Positions 10,315 through 23,132 of a DNA stretch of 64,000 bases are shown here, one piece after another. Both the position numbers and the translations under genes were made by a program. The DNA is from Hoplostethus atlanticus (lineage: Eukaryota > Chordata > Actinopteri > Trachichthyiformes > Trachichthyidae). The notes beneath the pieces are model-generated. The model searched no databases. It worked only from the letters and a program-made list of their open reading frames with translations, and was not told the DNA's origin. How positions within the stretch are numbered: the stretch's first letter is position 1; the number at the start of each line of letters is the position of its first letter. Where the stretch lies: the NCBI GenBank assembly GCA_034670405.1, contig JAXDDX010000033.1:3746501-3810500 (forward strand), given 5' to 3'.

Positions 10315-13300
10315 CAACGTGCATATGTGAGTGTGGGAAGGTTTTGAGTGTATCAGACTTAAAGTACGTATCTCTAGATGTTCTCGTGTTCCTCATTTGT
10401 TTTATATTACATATTGATATTTTGCCAACTTATTTCATACTGCACATATTTCACATTATTTTTTGTCTCTCAAAGTTCTGCACACCCTCCTGCAATCCAT
10501 ACTTATTTTTTCTTCAAACTTTCTTTCTTTGTACTTGATATGTTCTAGTATGGAAATGGTCAGTTGAGGATGTTTTCATGACCTCAGTTTGCCCTGTTCC
10601 CAATTCCCTGGCCCAGTTTCCCCACAGTGTTCATTAAAATACCATCTTATCTTATGTTGCTGTTTGCATGCGATGCACGTGATAAGTGATAAGTCCCTCG
10701 CTGTCCTGATGGCTTACCCGGACTGCCTCTGTGTGTGTAGGTGCTCATCTGCAGGTATCCTAACCTGACCGTGGTGGCGGACCGTCTCCTGGACATCTAC
10801 TGCCAGCTGACGGGGGAGAGACACCCGGACCAGGAGCCGAGCAGCCTGCTAACCCCCGAGGAGAGCCAGCAGCAGGACAAGACCACGTCCCTGGAGGGGA
10901 GAGCCCTGTCGCTGAGGTGATGCTCACTGCAAGGATAGATGCTTTCCTTTGTCAAGTGTTTTTTTTTTTTTTCAGAGTTTCAATTTCATTTGCTGTTTTC
11001 ATTGAAAACGTCACATTTATTTTTAGACACTGCTAGAAGTGGCATCGTTATTGTTTGTTATTGCATCAGTGTCTGCTCACTGCTGAAATATGACTCTGGC
11101 TGTCTGCTGGTCAGTCTGTCTGTTTCTGTTTTAGGGTTTGACAGATCTGGGTTTTTGAACGTTAATGTCACTACCAATATTTTCAGGACTGAAGCCACTG
11201 GTAGATGATGTTTTGTGCTTCATATTCAATATCTATTATTCAATTTTCATGTCCATATTTTCTTAGCAGGATGGAAAAGCCTCTGAAACAGTATTTAGAC
11301 GATGTGACACAAAAACCCCCTCATTGAAATCTACACTAGTGATGTGGGTTAGCAGCTCCTTAAGGCAGGGTCACCCACCCCACCTATTCAGTGGGAGGAA
11401 GAAACTAGACCTTTAAATGAGGAATCAAGTTACAAAAACATAATTGAACAATCACATGGATAAATAAAATGTGCATAAAAATAAAAGTTCATTGCAGAGC
11501 TGCAGCTGTGGTCAGGAAGGAGCCATCATAGTGGACGACTAGATATTTAATAAAAGGCCAATATTGACCCGATATATTGACAAACTGATATATTGGTAGA
11601 ACCTGACTGTCTGTCTGCCAATACACCAATAACACATGAACAGGGCCTTATAGTAACATTAATACTGTGTATGTTGTCACTTCCATTTGCCACTTCATTC
11701 CTTTTTTTTTTTTTTTTTTAGAAACTTTGGCAGAGAATAGATTATTTTGGATTATTTAAATTCTGAATCCCAAAACCCACCAGCAGAAAAAAATGTTTTC
11801 ATAATATATCACATGCCATTTGGTGGAAACCTTAATCCTAGACACACTACAGTACCACTAGAGTGGCCCCAGTATAAATGAAACCCTTAACAGCTCTTCA
11901 TCCTCGCCATCATCACCGATGGCGGCAAACAGAGCGTCAGACCTGCTGGCCCCACGCCGGTCAGATTTCCCCGCAGTGAAGCTCCCAGCCGGCGCCCACC
12001 ACTTTAATTAGCTTTCCACATGGTGCCGCTGCGTTCGATGGGGCATTGATTGGACTGTCCTCTGGGACGACGGGGCTTGAATCACAGATCCTAGGTGTCA
12101 CACCAGCGCATCCGCATTGGATAACAGTTTTATAACCCCCCCCCTCACTTCCAGACGCACGCCACCCCCTATCTGTCCTAGCACCTTTTGAATCATCCAT
12201 ATGCCATCAGAAGTGTGATCCATAGAAGGCGCCGGGTGTGTGGGTGAGGTTTCAGTCGCGGAATCGATGCAGCGGTAGTTTTCCATGCTCTCTGCTTCAA
12301 TAGTGTATATGCTTTTTCATGGATCAATGTAATTAACTTAGACGCTGTTCTGTCTCGCTGGAGTTTATAGCGTGGGACGCAATGTTCATATGTAATTCAG
12401 GTCAACAGGGTTCATGCTGTTGAACGGGATGCGTTTGATTTGCTTCCACCTACAGTCCTATTTGTGTTTGGTTATCGCACAACAGTAGTGGATTTTGGTT
12501 TCTGTCGTTGAAATCGGCCACAAATGACATCAGCCTGTACTAAAAGCGATGGATATTACCAGGTTTCCCCACAGGAATCATTGAGGTTTCATCTAATGCA
12601 ACTATGAAAGGTCCATTCCGCCCTTCATGCCGCGCAAATGACAGTTTCCATGTATGTTTTCTTGCGATGTCACATTAAGCCCCTCACCACTTTACAGGGA
12701 CTTGCTGAAATGGTGCGAGAGGATCAGCAGCAACTTTGACAGCACCTCCTCAGCCACAGCACAACATGTCTTCCAAGAGGTTAGTCATGGATCACATCAT
12801 CAGCTACCTAGTGCCAATCACATCACTAGTGTAGATTTGATTCAGAAAGAACAAAGGAACAAAAAACTGTTTTACCCACAGCTGACAGAAAATAGAATTA
12901 AGCTGACTATTTTTTACTTAAGGGTAGATTCGGGTTTGGACACTTCGTGACAAAATCCTGTTGAAAAAGGGAGTAGCCAGGATTTATTTGGCCAAATCCA
13001 CTTCACATCTGTTCTCATAGATTCTTGAAGAAACTCTTATGGAAAACGTACAGGGCTGTCAAACTTCAGTGGTTACAAACTGTAAACAGGTTAAAGGTCG
13101 CACTACAACCTTTAACTACGACTCTTACAACTTCAGCGTGCGGCTCTGTTCATTGTATCAAAAGCTCAATAAATCACTTTTAGAGTGAAAATTTGATTAA
13201 AGTATAAACGCTGTAAATACATTGGAGTCCACCAAGAACTGTTTGTTTTCATAATTGATCAAAAACTAATATATTTTTTACTCAGTTGATACTTATTCAA

Positions 13301-13369
13301 CAATACTTTATTTGGAACTGATCTTTGAGAAATGCTTGTGTGAAATTGAAATATACAAATATTAAGACA

Positions 13370-13400
<31 letters not shown>

Positions 13401-16400
13401 GTTATTAACTGTGTGCATTTACTGTCATTTCATGTTGTCAGGCACTTGACTGCTTCACAGCAATGCTGTCTCATCCTGAAAGTCGACTACGAATGGCTGA
13501 GATCATAGGAAGCAAGCTCAACATCTCCAAAGAAAAGGTATTTTAATAATATACATATATATATATAGTCGACGGGCGTGCAGAAAGAAAGTACTTCCTC
13601 TACAGAATTTATTTACAGCATATTAAAAAAAAAAGTAATTTGAACAAGACTTTTATCAGAGGTGCCTCTTGACTTACAGGCCAGTGATTCTGCTGGCGTG
13701 TAGAAATCATTTCCCATAAAGGACAAACTATTTCATTTCCCCACACCCTACCTCTTATACAGCTGAATCCCTTTGCCTCTGTTTGCCTGTAGGCCCAGCA
13801 CTTCTGCCAGATGTACCAGCCTGGCATCTCGCTGGCGGAGCTGGAGGCCTCGGTGGGCCGAGCGACTCTGGAGCGGAAGCAGAGCGAAGCGGTGCAGCTG
13901 ACGGTGTAAGTGGGACGTCCTGCCTCGCTGCCCCCTTTCAAATGTGTTTACACAATATGTGCATCAGGCAGCCGCCGTGCCAACATTTACCCACTGATGG
14001 AGCCAAATAGACCCCGTGCTGGTAGCTTGAATAAACATTGAATTGATTTTAAACTGCATTACGGTAAACAAAGATCAGCCGTCAGCACAGGCCCAAAGAT
14101 ATGCATTGATCCTTTGACGCTGTACGGGTGTCAAACCTTGGAGTGTCCCATTTTAAACTAGCGTGCAGAGACTGAGTGGATGTCACATGTCAGTTGTTGA
14201 GAAAGGTAGTAAAAAGTAATATAAAAGTCTAATATAACAGCATCAGAGTTTTTGATCCTTTACAGATAACAGGTCTGTAAAAGAGATGCTATACTTTTCA
14301 CCCTGAGGTAGGAAGTGTATTGTTAGTCCCGCCCTCCTCCCCGTCAGTTGGCCAAGTTCACGCCCCAACACTTGTCACTCATCTTGACGGGCTCTCTACC
14401 TTGAAACAGCATCTGGCCTGAAAAGTTGCTGCCGAATGCCATCTGATAAGCTTTAAGCCGCTTTAAGCTCAAGTTCAAGGCGATATTATCCATATTGGGG
14501 AAATGTTGTAGTAAGACATACAACCCAGTGCATAACCACTCATGTATGTAATGTAATGTATGTTTCATCCCCATGATTAGGGATAGCCAGACCTTTGCTG
14601 CTACTCGTCCCTCTGCTGTGCTGCTGGAACAGCTGGCAGTGTGTGTGACCAAGGGGGAGCCTGTTCTTCTGGTGGGAGAGACGGGAACAGGAAAGACCTC
14701 CACTGTCCAATACCTGGCTGGACTCACAGGTAAGCTAACGTTGGTGAGCTCCCAGAGAGCCGCAGATCAGGGCAAAATGTGACGGTATCTCTTTAATATC
14801 AGCAGAACCCTGAAGAAGACTCTCGTCAAAACATGAAATTAGTTCATGTGTGCTAACTGTATCGCTGAACAGCATTACTGCCTCTCTGTGTGTGTTTGTA
14901 TTTTATCCCTTTTTAATATCCTCTATTTTCTTTACTTTCCAGGACACAAATTGCGGGTTGTGAACATGAACCAGCAGAGTGACACGGCTGACCTGCTAGG
15001 AGGGTGAGTGACAGACAAGTTGTCCAACAGTCAAACTCAAAATGTAATGTATTTCCTACTGATAGATGATTGATTCTTTGTAATAGGTCTGATAGGTCTG
15101 ATTTTTGCTAAAAGTTGCCAAAAGGAAAGATTTGCTTCCTAAAATTCATCAGTCAAAATTAAAAACATGGATGATTGAATCATCAATAACAAAACAATAT
15201 TCTGTGCAGGAGTCTTGAGATGATAACCTGAATAGTAACCCATTAATGTGCTTAATGTTTCAAAAGTCTTAGGCAGATTTGTTTATACAAATTTTGTCTT
15301 GGATGTTTTCTGCATTAATATTTTACATTGCTGCACTTTATAGTCATTTCATGTCATTATTTTTGAAAGCATCTTCGTTTCACAGATTGTTTTGGGAGAC
15401 CTTTGCACAGTACTGTATTTGTTACTGATTGGCCCAAAGAGGGTCTGCATCATTCACCACACGTTTCCCGCCGCTTTGGAGCTACAGTTTGAAACTACGC
15501 TGACTCGCTGTCCTGTCTTCTGCAGGTACAAACCAGTAGACCACAAGCTGATCTTGCTGCCTCTGCGCGAGGCGTTCGAGGACCTCTTCTCCCAGACGTA
15601 CTCGAGGAAGCAGAACCTGACCTTCCTGGGTCACGTGCAGACCTGCTTCAGGGGGAAGCGCTGGCAGGATCTGCTCAAACTCATGGACCATGTCTGCAAG
15701 TCGGCACTCACCAAGGAGCTGCAGGAGAAATCCAATGGTATTTTACCAGACTGTGTGTAGAGCAGTGGTCGGCCTGCCTGTAGAGAAAATTAGATATTGA
15801 AAGGAAATTATATTTTCTACTAATAACAAATATAGTGATAATGATAAGAATTCATGTTGGGTTTTTTATCATGAAGTGTCAGATTATCAACAATTTAACC
15901 AAATAGGGACAGACTTGAAACTGTAAACTAAAATGAACTCAAACTAACATCAACACCAACACCAATACTGGCTACTATAGTCCATCGTGTGTGTGTGTGT
16001 GTGTGTGTAGCTGCCTTGCTACAGGAGCAGTGGGAGGCGTTGGCCGTGAGACTAAGTCAGACCCAGCAGCAAATCAGAGCATGTGAGACGGCCATGGTCT
16101 TCGCCTTCGTGGAGGTAACGATTGCTAAACCACCCACCACTAAATGTCTGCTCTTAAATCTTCCCTTACCTTTTTAACCTAACTGTAATTTGAGTCTTTT
16201 CACAGCCTAACCTCCTCTCTGTGTCTATCCAGGGCACTTTAGCCCAGGCGGTGAAGAAAGGCAAGTGGATCCTGCTGGACGAGATCAACCTGGCGGCGGC
16301 AGAAACCCTGGAGTGTCTGAGCGGACTCCTGGAAGGCACCGCGGGCTCCCTGGTGCTGCTGGACCGCGGAGACACCGGTGAGGATCGCTGTGGCCCGTGA

Positions 16401-19400
16401 TGAACTGGGAGACGTGATGGGCGGGGGTGGGGGGGCCTGTGGATTTGTCTCCGCCCGTACATTCATCTGTCAGTCAGCTGCAGTGTCTCAGAAACTGCTG
16501 GTTTAATTATGACGTGCCAGATCTGACATTTGAAAGATCTGATTGGCCCAAAGTGGTACATTTAAAACCTTAAACAGCGTGTCTTCTGCTTTGGCTGTAC
16601 TGCTGTCATACATTTCTGTACGTCTAAGCAGCTAACTTCCTCCGGTTAGATTTATAATTGGCAGTTTGGACAGGTAGTATTGTCATTTACTTTCAAATCT
16701 CTATGGAAGTCTATAGGATGTACTTGATCAGGATATACTTGATCAGGATATACTTGATCATTTACGCTACCAAGACGTTTCCTTCTGCCTCCACTCACCC
16801 TCAACTTGCTTCCAGTGTTCATCCAGTCATAGGTCCACGTGCCTTATTTGTGTGATTGTGTCATGGCCGCTTGAGTCAAAACTCTTTTAAAGTACAATGT
16901 CATTTATTTTTTTGCCTTTTTGTGTGTGTTCTCCACTCCACCTCATACCCTGTCTTTGTGTAGAGCCCCTGGTTCGCCACCCAGACTTCCGCCTCTTTGC
17001 CTGCATGAACCCAGCTACTGATGTGGGGAAGAGGAACTTGCCTCTGGGCATCAGGAACAGGTGAGAAGGTGGAGAGGTAAAAGCATCACGTCAGACTGAT
17101 GCATTATTCTGTAGAGCTTCGTTAAAATATTTCAAATAGTTTAGTTTGCTTTATTTAGCACAACAAACAGAGAACAGGTATAAAGGGAGTGGGAGAGGGG
17201 AAGAAGTCCTTGAGCACTTGTGGCCTCAAAGTACAAACATTAAAGTAATAAACTGCATTACTGCTACATCAACCTTGTGTTTCTCACCCAAAACCTCCCA
17301 AATTGCCACAAACAGAAGCATAAATCTCATGGAGGATATTGGTTGTAGCTGTGATTGTCCTAATGATGATGATGGTCAGTGAATCTGACAGCCATACGTC
17401 ACCGTTCATGTTTTAAAGTTGCTGGGTGTGTCTCTCCCAGGTTCACCGAGCTGTACGTGGAGGAGCTGGAGAACGAGGGAGACCTGCGGATTCTGGTGTT
17501 GGACTACCTCAAAGGCTTGAATCCACACAGGAACGTCATCAGTGGCATCATAAGGTTCGGACACGCTCGTCCTTCAATGGCGCCTATTAGACAACATTTC
17601 ACCTGATACAGTCAAGTTACCATTGTTCTTCATTGCAACAACACCTCAGAGTTTCACAGGTTACATTGGGCGTTAGATCTTATCTTATTGAGGTCTTATT
17701 CTTCTTCTTATTCTGGTGGACATTGGGAACTTCCTGCCACTTTTTGCCTTGTAGACAATAGTGACAGTTCTTTGACTGTAAACTCACTTTACCTGTGCAG
17801 TTTTTACCTGGCGGTACGGAAGGAGGCCGACTCTCACCTGGTGGACGGGACCGGCCACAAACCCCACTACAGTCTGCGTTCCCTCTGCAGGGCGCTGAAG
17901 TACGTGGCAGCCAACCCTTGCAACAGCGTGCAGCGTTCACTCTACGAGGTAGGAAGCTGTAGAGAGAACTATACTCTCTAAACCTCATCAACTGGAGTTA
18001 AGTTACGGCCACAGTGTTGATGGTTTGTTTTGCAGGCAACTGTCAACAATTTGCAACAACAATATGACAGCAACAGTGAGTCATTTGCTGGGTCTCCATC
18101 CAAGTTGGAGAAAATGGCAGAAATGTAATTAAATTTCCTCCAGGGTTGCAAAAAACTTTCTATGCTCGCTTGAAGTGGATTTTTTTTCAGATATTGCCAA
18201 TATTGGGGAAAATCCAAAATCACTCAAGTGAAAACCTTTAGATTAAATTTGCAAAAAGGGCATAACTGTAATTCTAATCTCTATAAAAGTGTGCAAGAAT
18301 ATGCCGTCATTTGCCGTCGTTTTGAGTCACTGCTTTTGCTTTAAAACCTTAATATTCTTCATACAAAGTGGAGGATAAAGTTTTTTCCCTCCATCAGTCC
18401 CCATCCATACCCATCCATTTATTACCTATTGCCTTTATTGCTTTGTTGCTCACTTCTCATCTCTGCTGTGAGTTATGATGTTCACCTCCTGCCTGCTGTG
18501 TGTCTTCAGGGCTTCTGCCTGAGCTTCCTGACCCAGCTGGACAGAAGCTCCCACCCGCTGGTCCAGAAACTGGTGTGTCAGCACATCCTGGGAGGGAAAC
18601 GTCAAGTGTCTCAAGCATGTAAGACGGCAGGAGACTTCATCACCTTCTTCATCACCTTCTTCATCAACATAATGAGTTTTCTAAAGCTAGTTGATTTCTA
18701 ACTGCTCTCATGGTGTTTTGTTAATGAATGCTGAGTGAATATGTTTGAGCCGAGTTGATTATGAGACTGAATGAGCCAGATGGGATATACCGATCATAGC
18801 CAGGATACTGAAGCATATATACCATATGGAAGTCCGACATTGTAGTATTGAAGTTGGCAATAGGCAATATTTTGTACCTATACTCAATATCTTTAAGTAA
18901 TGGGGGCAGATTACTACCTTTTTAAATGGAGATTCAATGTACAAAAAGCATTATTGAACAATTTAAATGAATAAATTAAATAAAATGTCATTGCTGGTTT
19001 TACAGAACATCCGTCATAGTGGCAGTGGCCCGATATGTAATGTAAACTGGTTATGAAAATGTGTGCAAACATCTTATTCTGAAGATCCGTTGTCCGTTGT
19101 GTTTCCTCCAGCCCATCCCGGCGCCCTCGGGACGGCCCTGCGTGGAGATGGAGGGCTACTGGGTGTCCCAGGGGGAGATGGAGCCAGTGCTGGACCCGAG
19201 CTACATCCTCACCGCCTCCGTTAAACTCAACCTCCGTGACCTAGCCAGAGTGGTATCTGCCGGGTAGGAAAACGATTTCCCTGCCTGACCCCTGCCCCCA
19301 AATCAATCACTTCATCTATAAATGTCCGGCCAGTCATTTTGTCGGAGCTAATTCTGGTCCTTTGGGAAAAATGCACTTTTATGACACTTTTATTTAGCTT

Positions 19401-22400
19401 TTATGACAAAAATGAAATGTAACTAATTGACCTGTCATATATCAGTCATGATGATGGGCACTAGCTGTATTGGTCAGTGGTCCTAGCTAGCTAGCCACTC
19501 AATAGCTGAGGTTAATACAGTACACTGAGGGCAACCGCTCTGTGGAGCCGATGAAAAATCAATCGTCTGCCCTCACAACAATCAAACAGCACATTTACCC
19601 AAGGATGTAGAAATTCACTCTCTACCTTCAATTCTTGGGATTCGCAGGACTCACCCGGTGCTTATCCAAGGAGAGACGTCCGTGGGAAAGACCAGCCTGA
19701 TCCGATGGCTGGCTGCAGCCACAGGAAACCAGTGTGTGAGAATCAACAACCACGAGCACACTGACATCCAGGAGTACATCGGCTGCTACTCCTCAGATGA
19801 CAGCGGCAAGCTGATTTTCCAAGAGGGTAAGACCGGATGTTGACCTTGAGAAACCTTTTGAGTGACCTTGAGAAACCTTTTGATAGATGCTTACACGTAG
19901 AAGAAGGTTACTTTCAAAGTGTATCCTGTTATGAAAAAGGACTTCCAAACACTCAGACCCATGCGATTGACATCTGTGTCTCTGCTACAGGCGTTCTGAT
20001 CGACGCGATGAGGAAAGGCTACTGGATCATCCTGGACGAGCTGAACCTCGCCCCGACCGACGTCCTGGAGGCTCTCAACAGGTTGCTGGATGACAACAGG
20101 GAGCTCTTCGTGGCTGAAACACAGGAAGTCATCAAGGCTCACCCCAGATTCATGTTGTTCGCTACCCAGAATCCCCCTGGTCTCTACGGTGGTAGAAAGG
20201 TACGCCATGCATTCACCTGCAGAATCATTTGTTCCAGTTTGATCATCACCATAGATTGATAGGGCATCCTGGGGGCTCAACTGGCCATGGTTCACACCTC
20301 ATCTTGAGTTTGATCCTACCTCTCAACCTCTTCACCTCATCCCCTCTCTTCTTTCCAGCATTCCTGTCATTCTTGTCTCTCTCTAGACTTCACTCTCAAA
20401 CAAAGCAGCAAAGCAGAATCTTTAAAACCTGATTCCTGCCCATCCCCTAGGTGCTGTCCAGGGCTTTCAGGAACCGCTTTGTGGAGCTGCACTTCGATGA
20501 GCTGCCCAGTGGCGAGCTGGAGACCATCCTCCACCAGAGGTGCAGCCTGCCTCCGTCCTACTGCACCAAGCTGGTCAAGGTCATGCAGGACCTCCAGGTA
20601 TTTTGTGTTTGTCTTGATGTTGCTTCCTTGGCCAGGTCTCCCTTGGGACCTTCTTAATCTCAGTGGAACTAACCTGGTTAAATAAAGGTTGAATAAATAT
20701 GTTTTTTTATATATATGTTTTAACTAGGGCTGTTTTATTATCGTCACCGTGATATGAACTTCGATATACACATTTATACTGATTTTCTCTTCCTTCCCTG
20801 TGTTATCCTAACCGCACCCATTCTCCACCCAGTCCTTACGGAGGGGATCTTCTGTGTTCGCTGGGAAACATGGCTTCATCACCCTCAGAGACCTTTTCCG
20901 CTGGGCAGACCGCTACAGGCTGGAGGAGCAGACGGACACTTGTCAGGACTGGCTGCAGCATTTGGCTGATGATGGTGAGGTTTATTAGACCGTTCTGGTT
21001 TGTCTGGGTCAACCCTGAGTCTGTTCCTCCCAGAACACAGATTTACTCTATTTAGTCATATATGTCTTTCACAATAAAATACATTTATATAATTATATAT
21101 ACAATCAATATATAGTCAATCAATTGTATTATATAACGTTTCATGTGTCAAAGCAGTACAATGCGCTTTCCAATGAAAGCAAATTCAAATGAGAAATGAA
21201 AACCATAATATAAAGAGATAAAGTAAAAGAGGAATAACAAAATTAAATTAAAGGGAAAATTAAAATTCTCTGGGATGCTGTTCCAGAGTCTGGGGCCAAA
21301 AGTGCTTTTAGTATTTGGTCTTACTTGACCTGCGTGGTTAAATGAACCGGTTGTGTTCTTCGTCAGGGTATATGCTGCTGGCTGGGCGCGTGAGGAAACC
21401 AGAGGAAGTGGCGACCATCCAGTCCATCCTCGAGAAGCACTTCAAGAGGACGGTGAACCCAGAGAACTTGTTTTCCCAGAAGCAGGTCACCAGCCAGTTC
21501 AGTGAGTAGAGCAGCACAACATGGCCACGTAGCGCCATCACCACATACTGACCTGGGTTGACCGGAATAACTATTCCACACTCAGCAGGTCAACTTTTTG
21601 TGAATAGGATTGCACGGTTTTTGTTTTTTTTAAATAAATTGAAATTGCAATATTGACAACCACAGTTTCCAAACCCCAAAAAGCTACAATTATTCATCAC
21701 AGGCAAAGATGTATCAGACTGCTCCTAAAGCCTCTGGTGCTGTACTGAACCCCTGACCTACAAATAAGTTTCATCCTTCATTTCAATTCATCCTAAGAGT
21801 GAATGTCTCATGTTTACCCTGTATGTTGTTTTTAAATCGCTGAAAAAGACATTCCCTTAATTTGAACAGCCTGTCTTACAATTTATTTATATTTATGAAA
21901 ATATGTAGATTTAGAGCTTAATACTGTAAATATTACTTAAGATTACTGTAGGTAGTTTATGGTTGCCTGTTTATTACTATGTTCTCTATAAAACATTAAT
22001 ATCGAGTGTGAAGAAGTAGTCTATACAGGACAAAGGAGGAACAAAGGAGGAAAGGCCATTCAAACTTGCTATTGGCTGCGGCATCATTTTGGCCTGATGC
22101 TCTGATTGGCAGGTCCCTTCATTGACAGCATTGCGGGAGTTCCTGAGGAGTTTCGCCATGTGGTGTGGACACATGGGATGAGGAGACTAGCTGTGCTGGT
22201 AGGACGGGCGCTTCGATTTGGCGAATCTGTCCTGCTTGTAGGAGACACTGGGTAAGACTCGGATGTAACGCCCAGTAGTAAAGCCATCCTCTGTCTTGGT
22301 CTTCCTGCATGTGCAAGACAAATTCCCTCCAAGCAGTTATGCTAGCACTTAGCACTTTTTTCCTATTCTCTTGCCAGATGTGGTAAAACGACCATCTGTC

Positions 22401-23092
22401 AGCTGTTTGCTGCTTTGGCTGGTCAGAAGTTCTTCTCCCTGAACTGTCACCTGCACATGGAGACCTCCGACTTCCTGGGAGGCCTACGACCCGTCAGACA
22501 CGCACATCAGGTACCGAGGAGCTAGCGCAGGGGATTTCAGATGTATAGCCAGGCCACCCAAAAACTTGTCCCCCTCCAAAGGTTTCCAGAGACTCCTAAG
22601 ATGTTTTATTTGGTCTATTTTGATTCATTTAACTAGGAATCATTTTGCGATATCTTGCTAATTGGAAAAACATACATGCTACAAGCTAATGCCTAAAGCA
22701 TACATTTTCCATCATATTCCCACCACCCATGTTATATTTGCTTGACACTATATATTTATTTATGTGCAACTTTCCCAAAATGTTACAAGTTGTTTTTACA
22801 ACCAATAAAACAAACTGCAAAAGGATTAAAACCAAGAAAGTAGAGCTTAACATTTTTTTTTTTGCAAACTTGATATCCTCAGACCAGTTGTTGTAGATCA
22901 CATGGTAACATCATGATGTGCAAACACTGACCTGGTTCTTGCTTTGTGTGGATGCAGGCTGATGGTGAAGATGGGAGGCTGTTCCAGTGGCATGATGGTC
23001 CCTTGGTGCTGGCCATGAAGCAGGGAGGGGTGTTCCTCATGGACGAGATCTCCTTGGCAGACGACTCGGTGCTGGAGAGACTCAACAGGTGG

Positions 23093-23132
<40 letters not shown>

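Noticed and set aside
19440-19510. A box C/D snoRNA in MDN1 intron 23
   Set aside because: ATGATGA and CTGA occur about 60 bases apart, but the flanks do not form the terminal stem and no guide element is evident.
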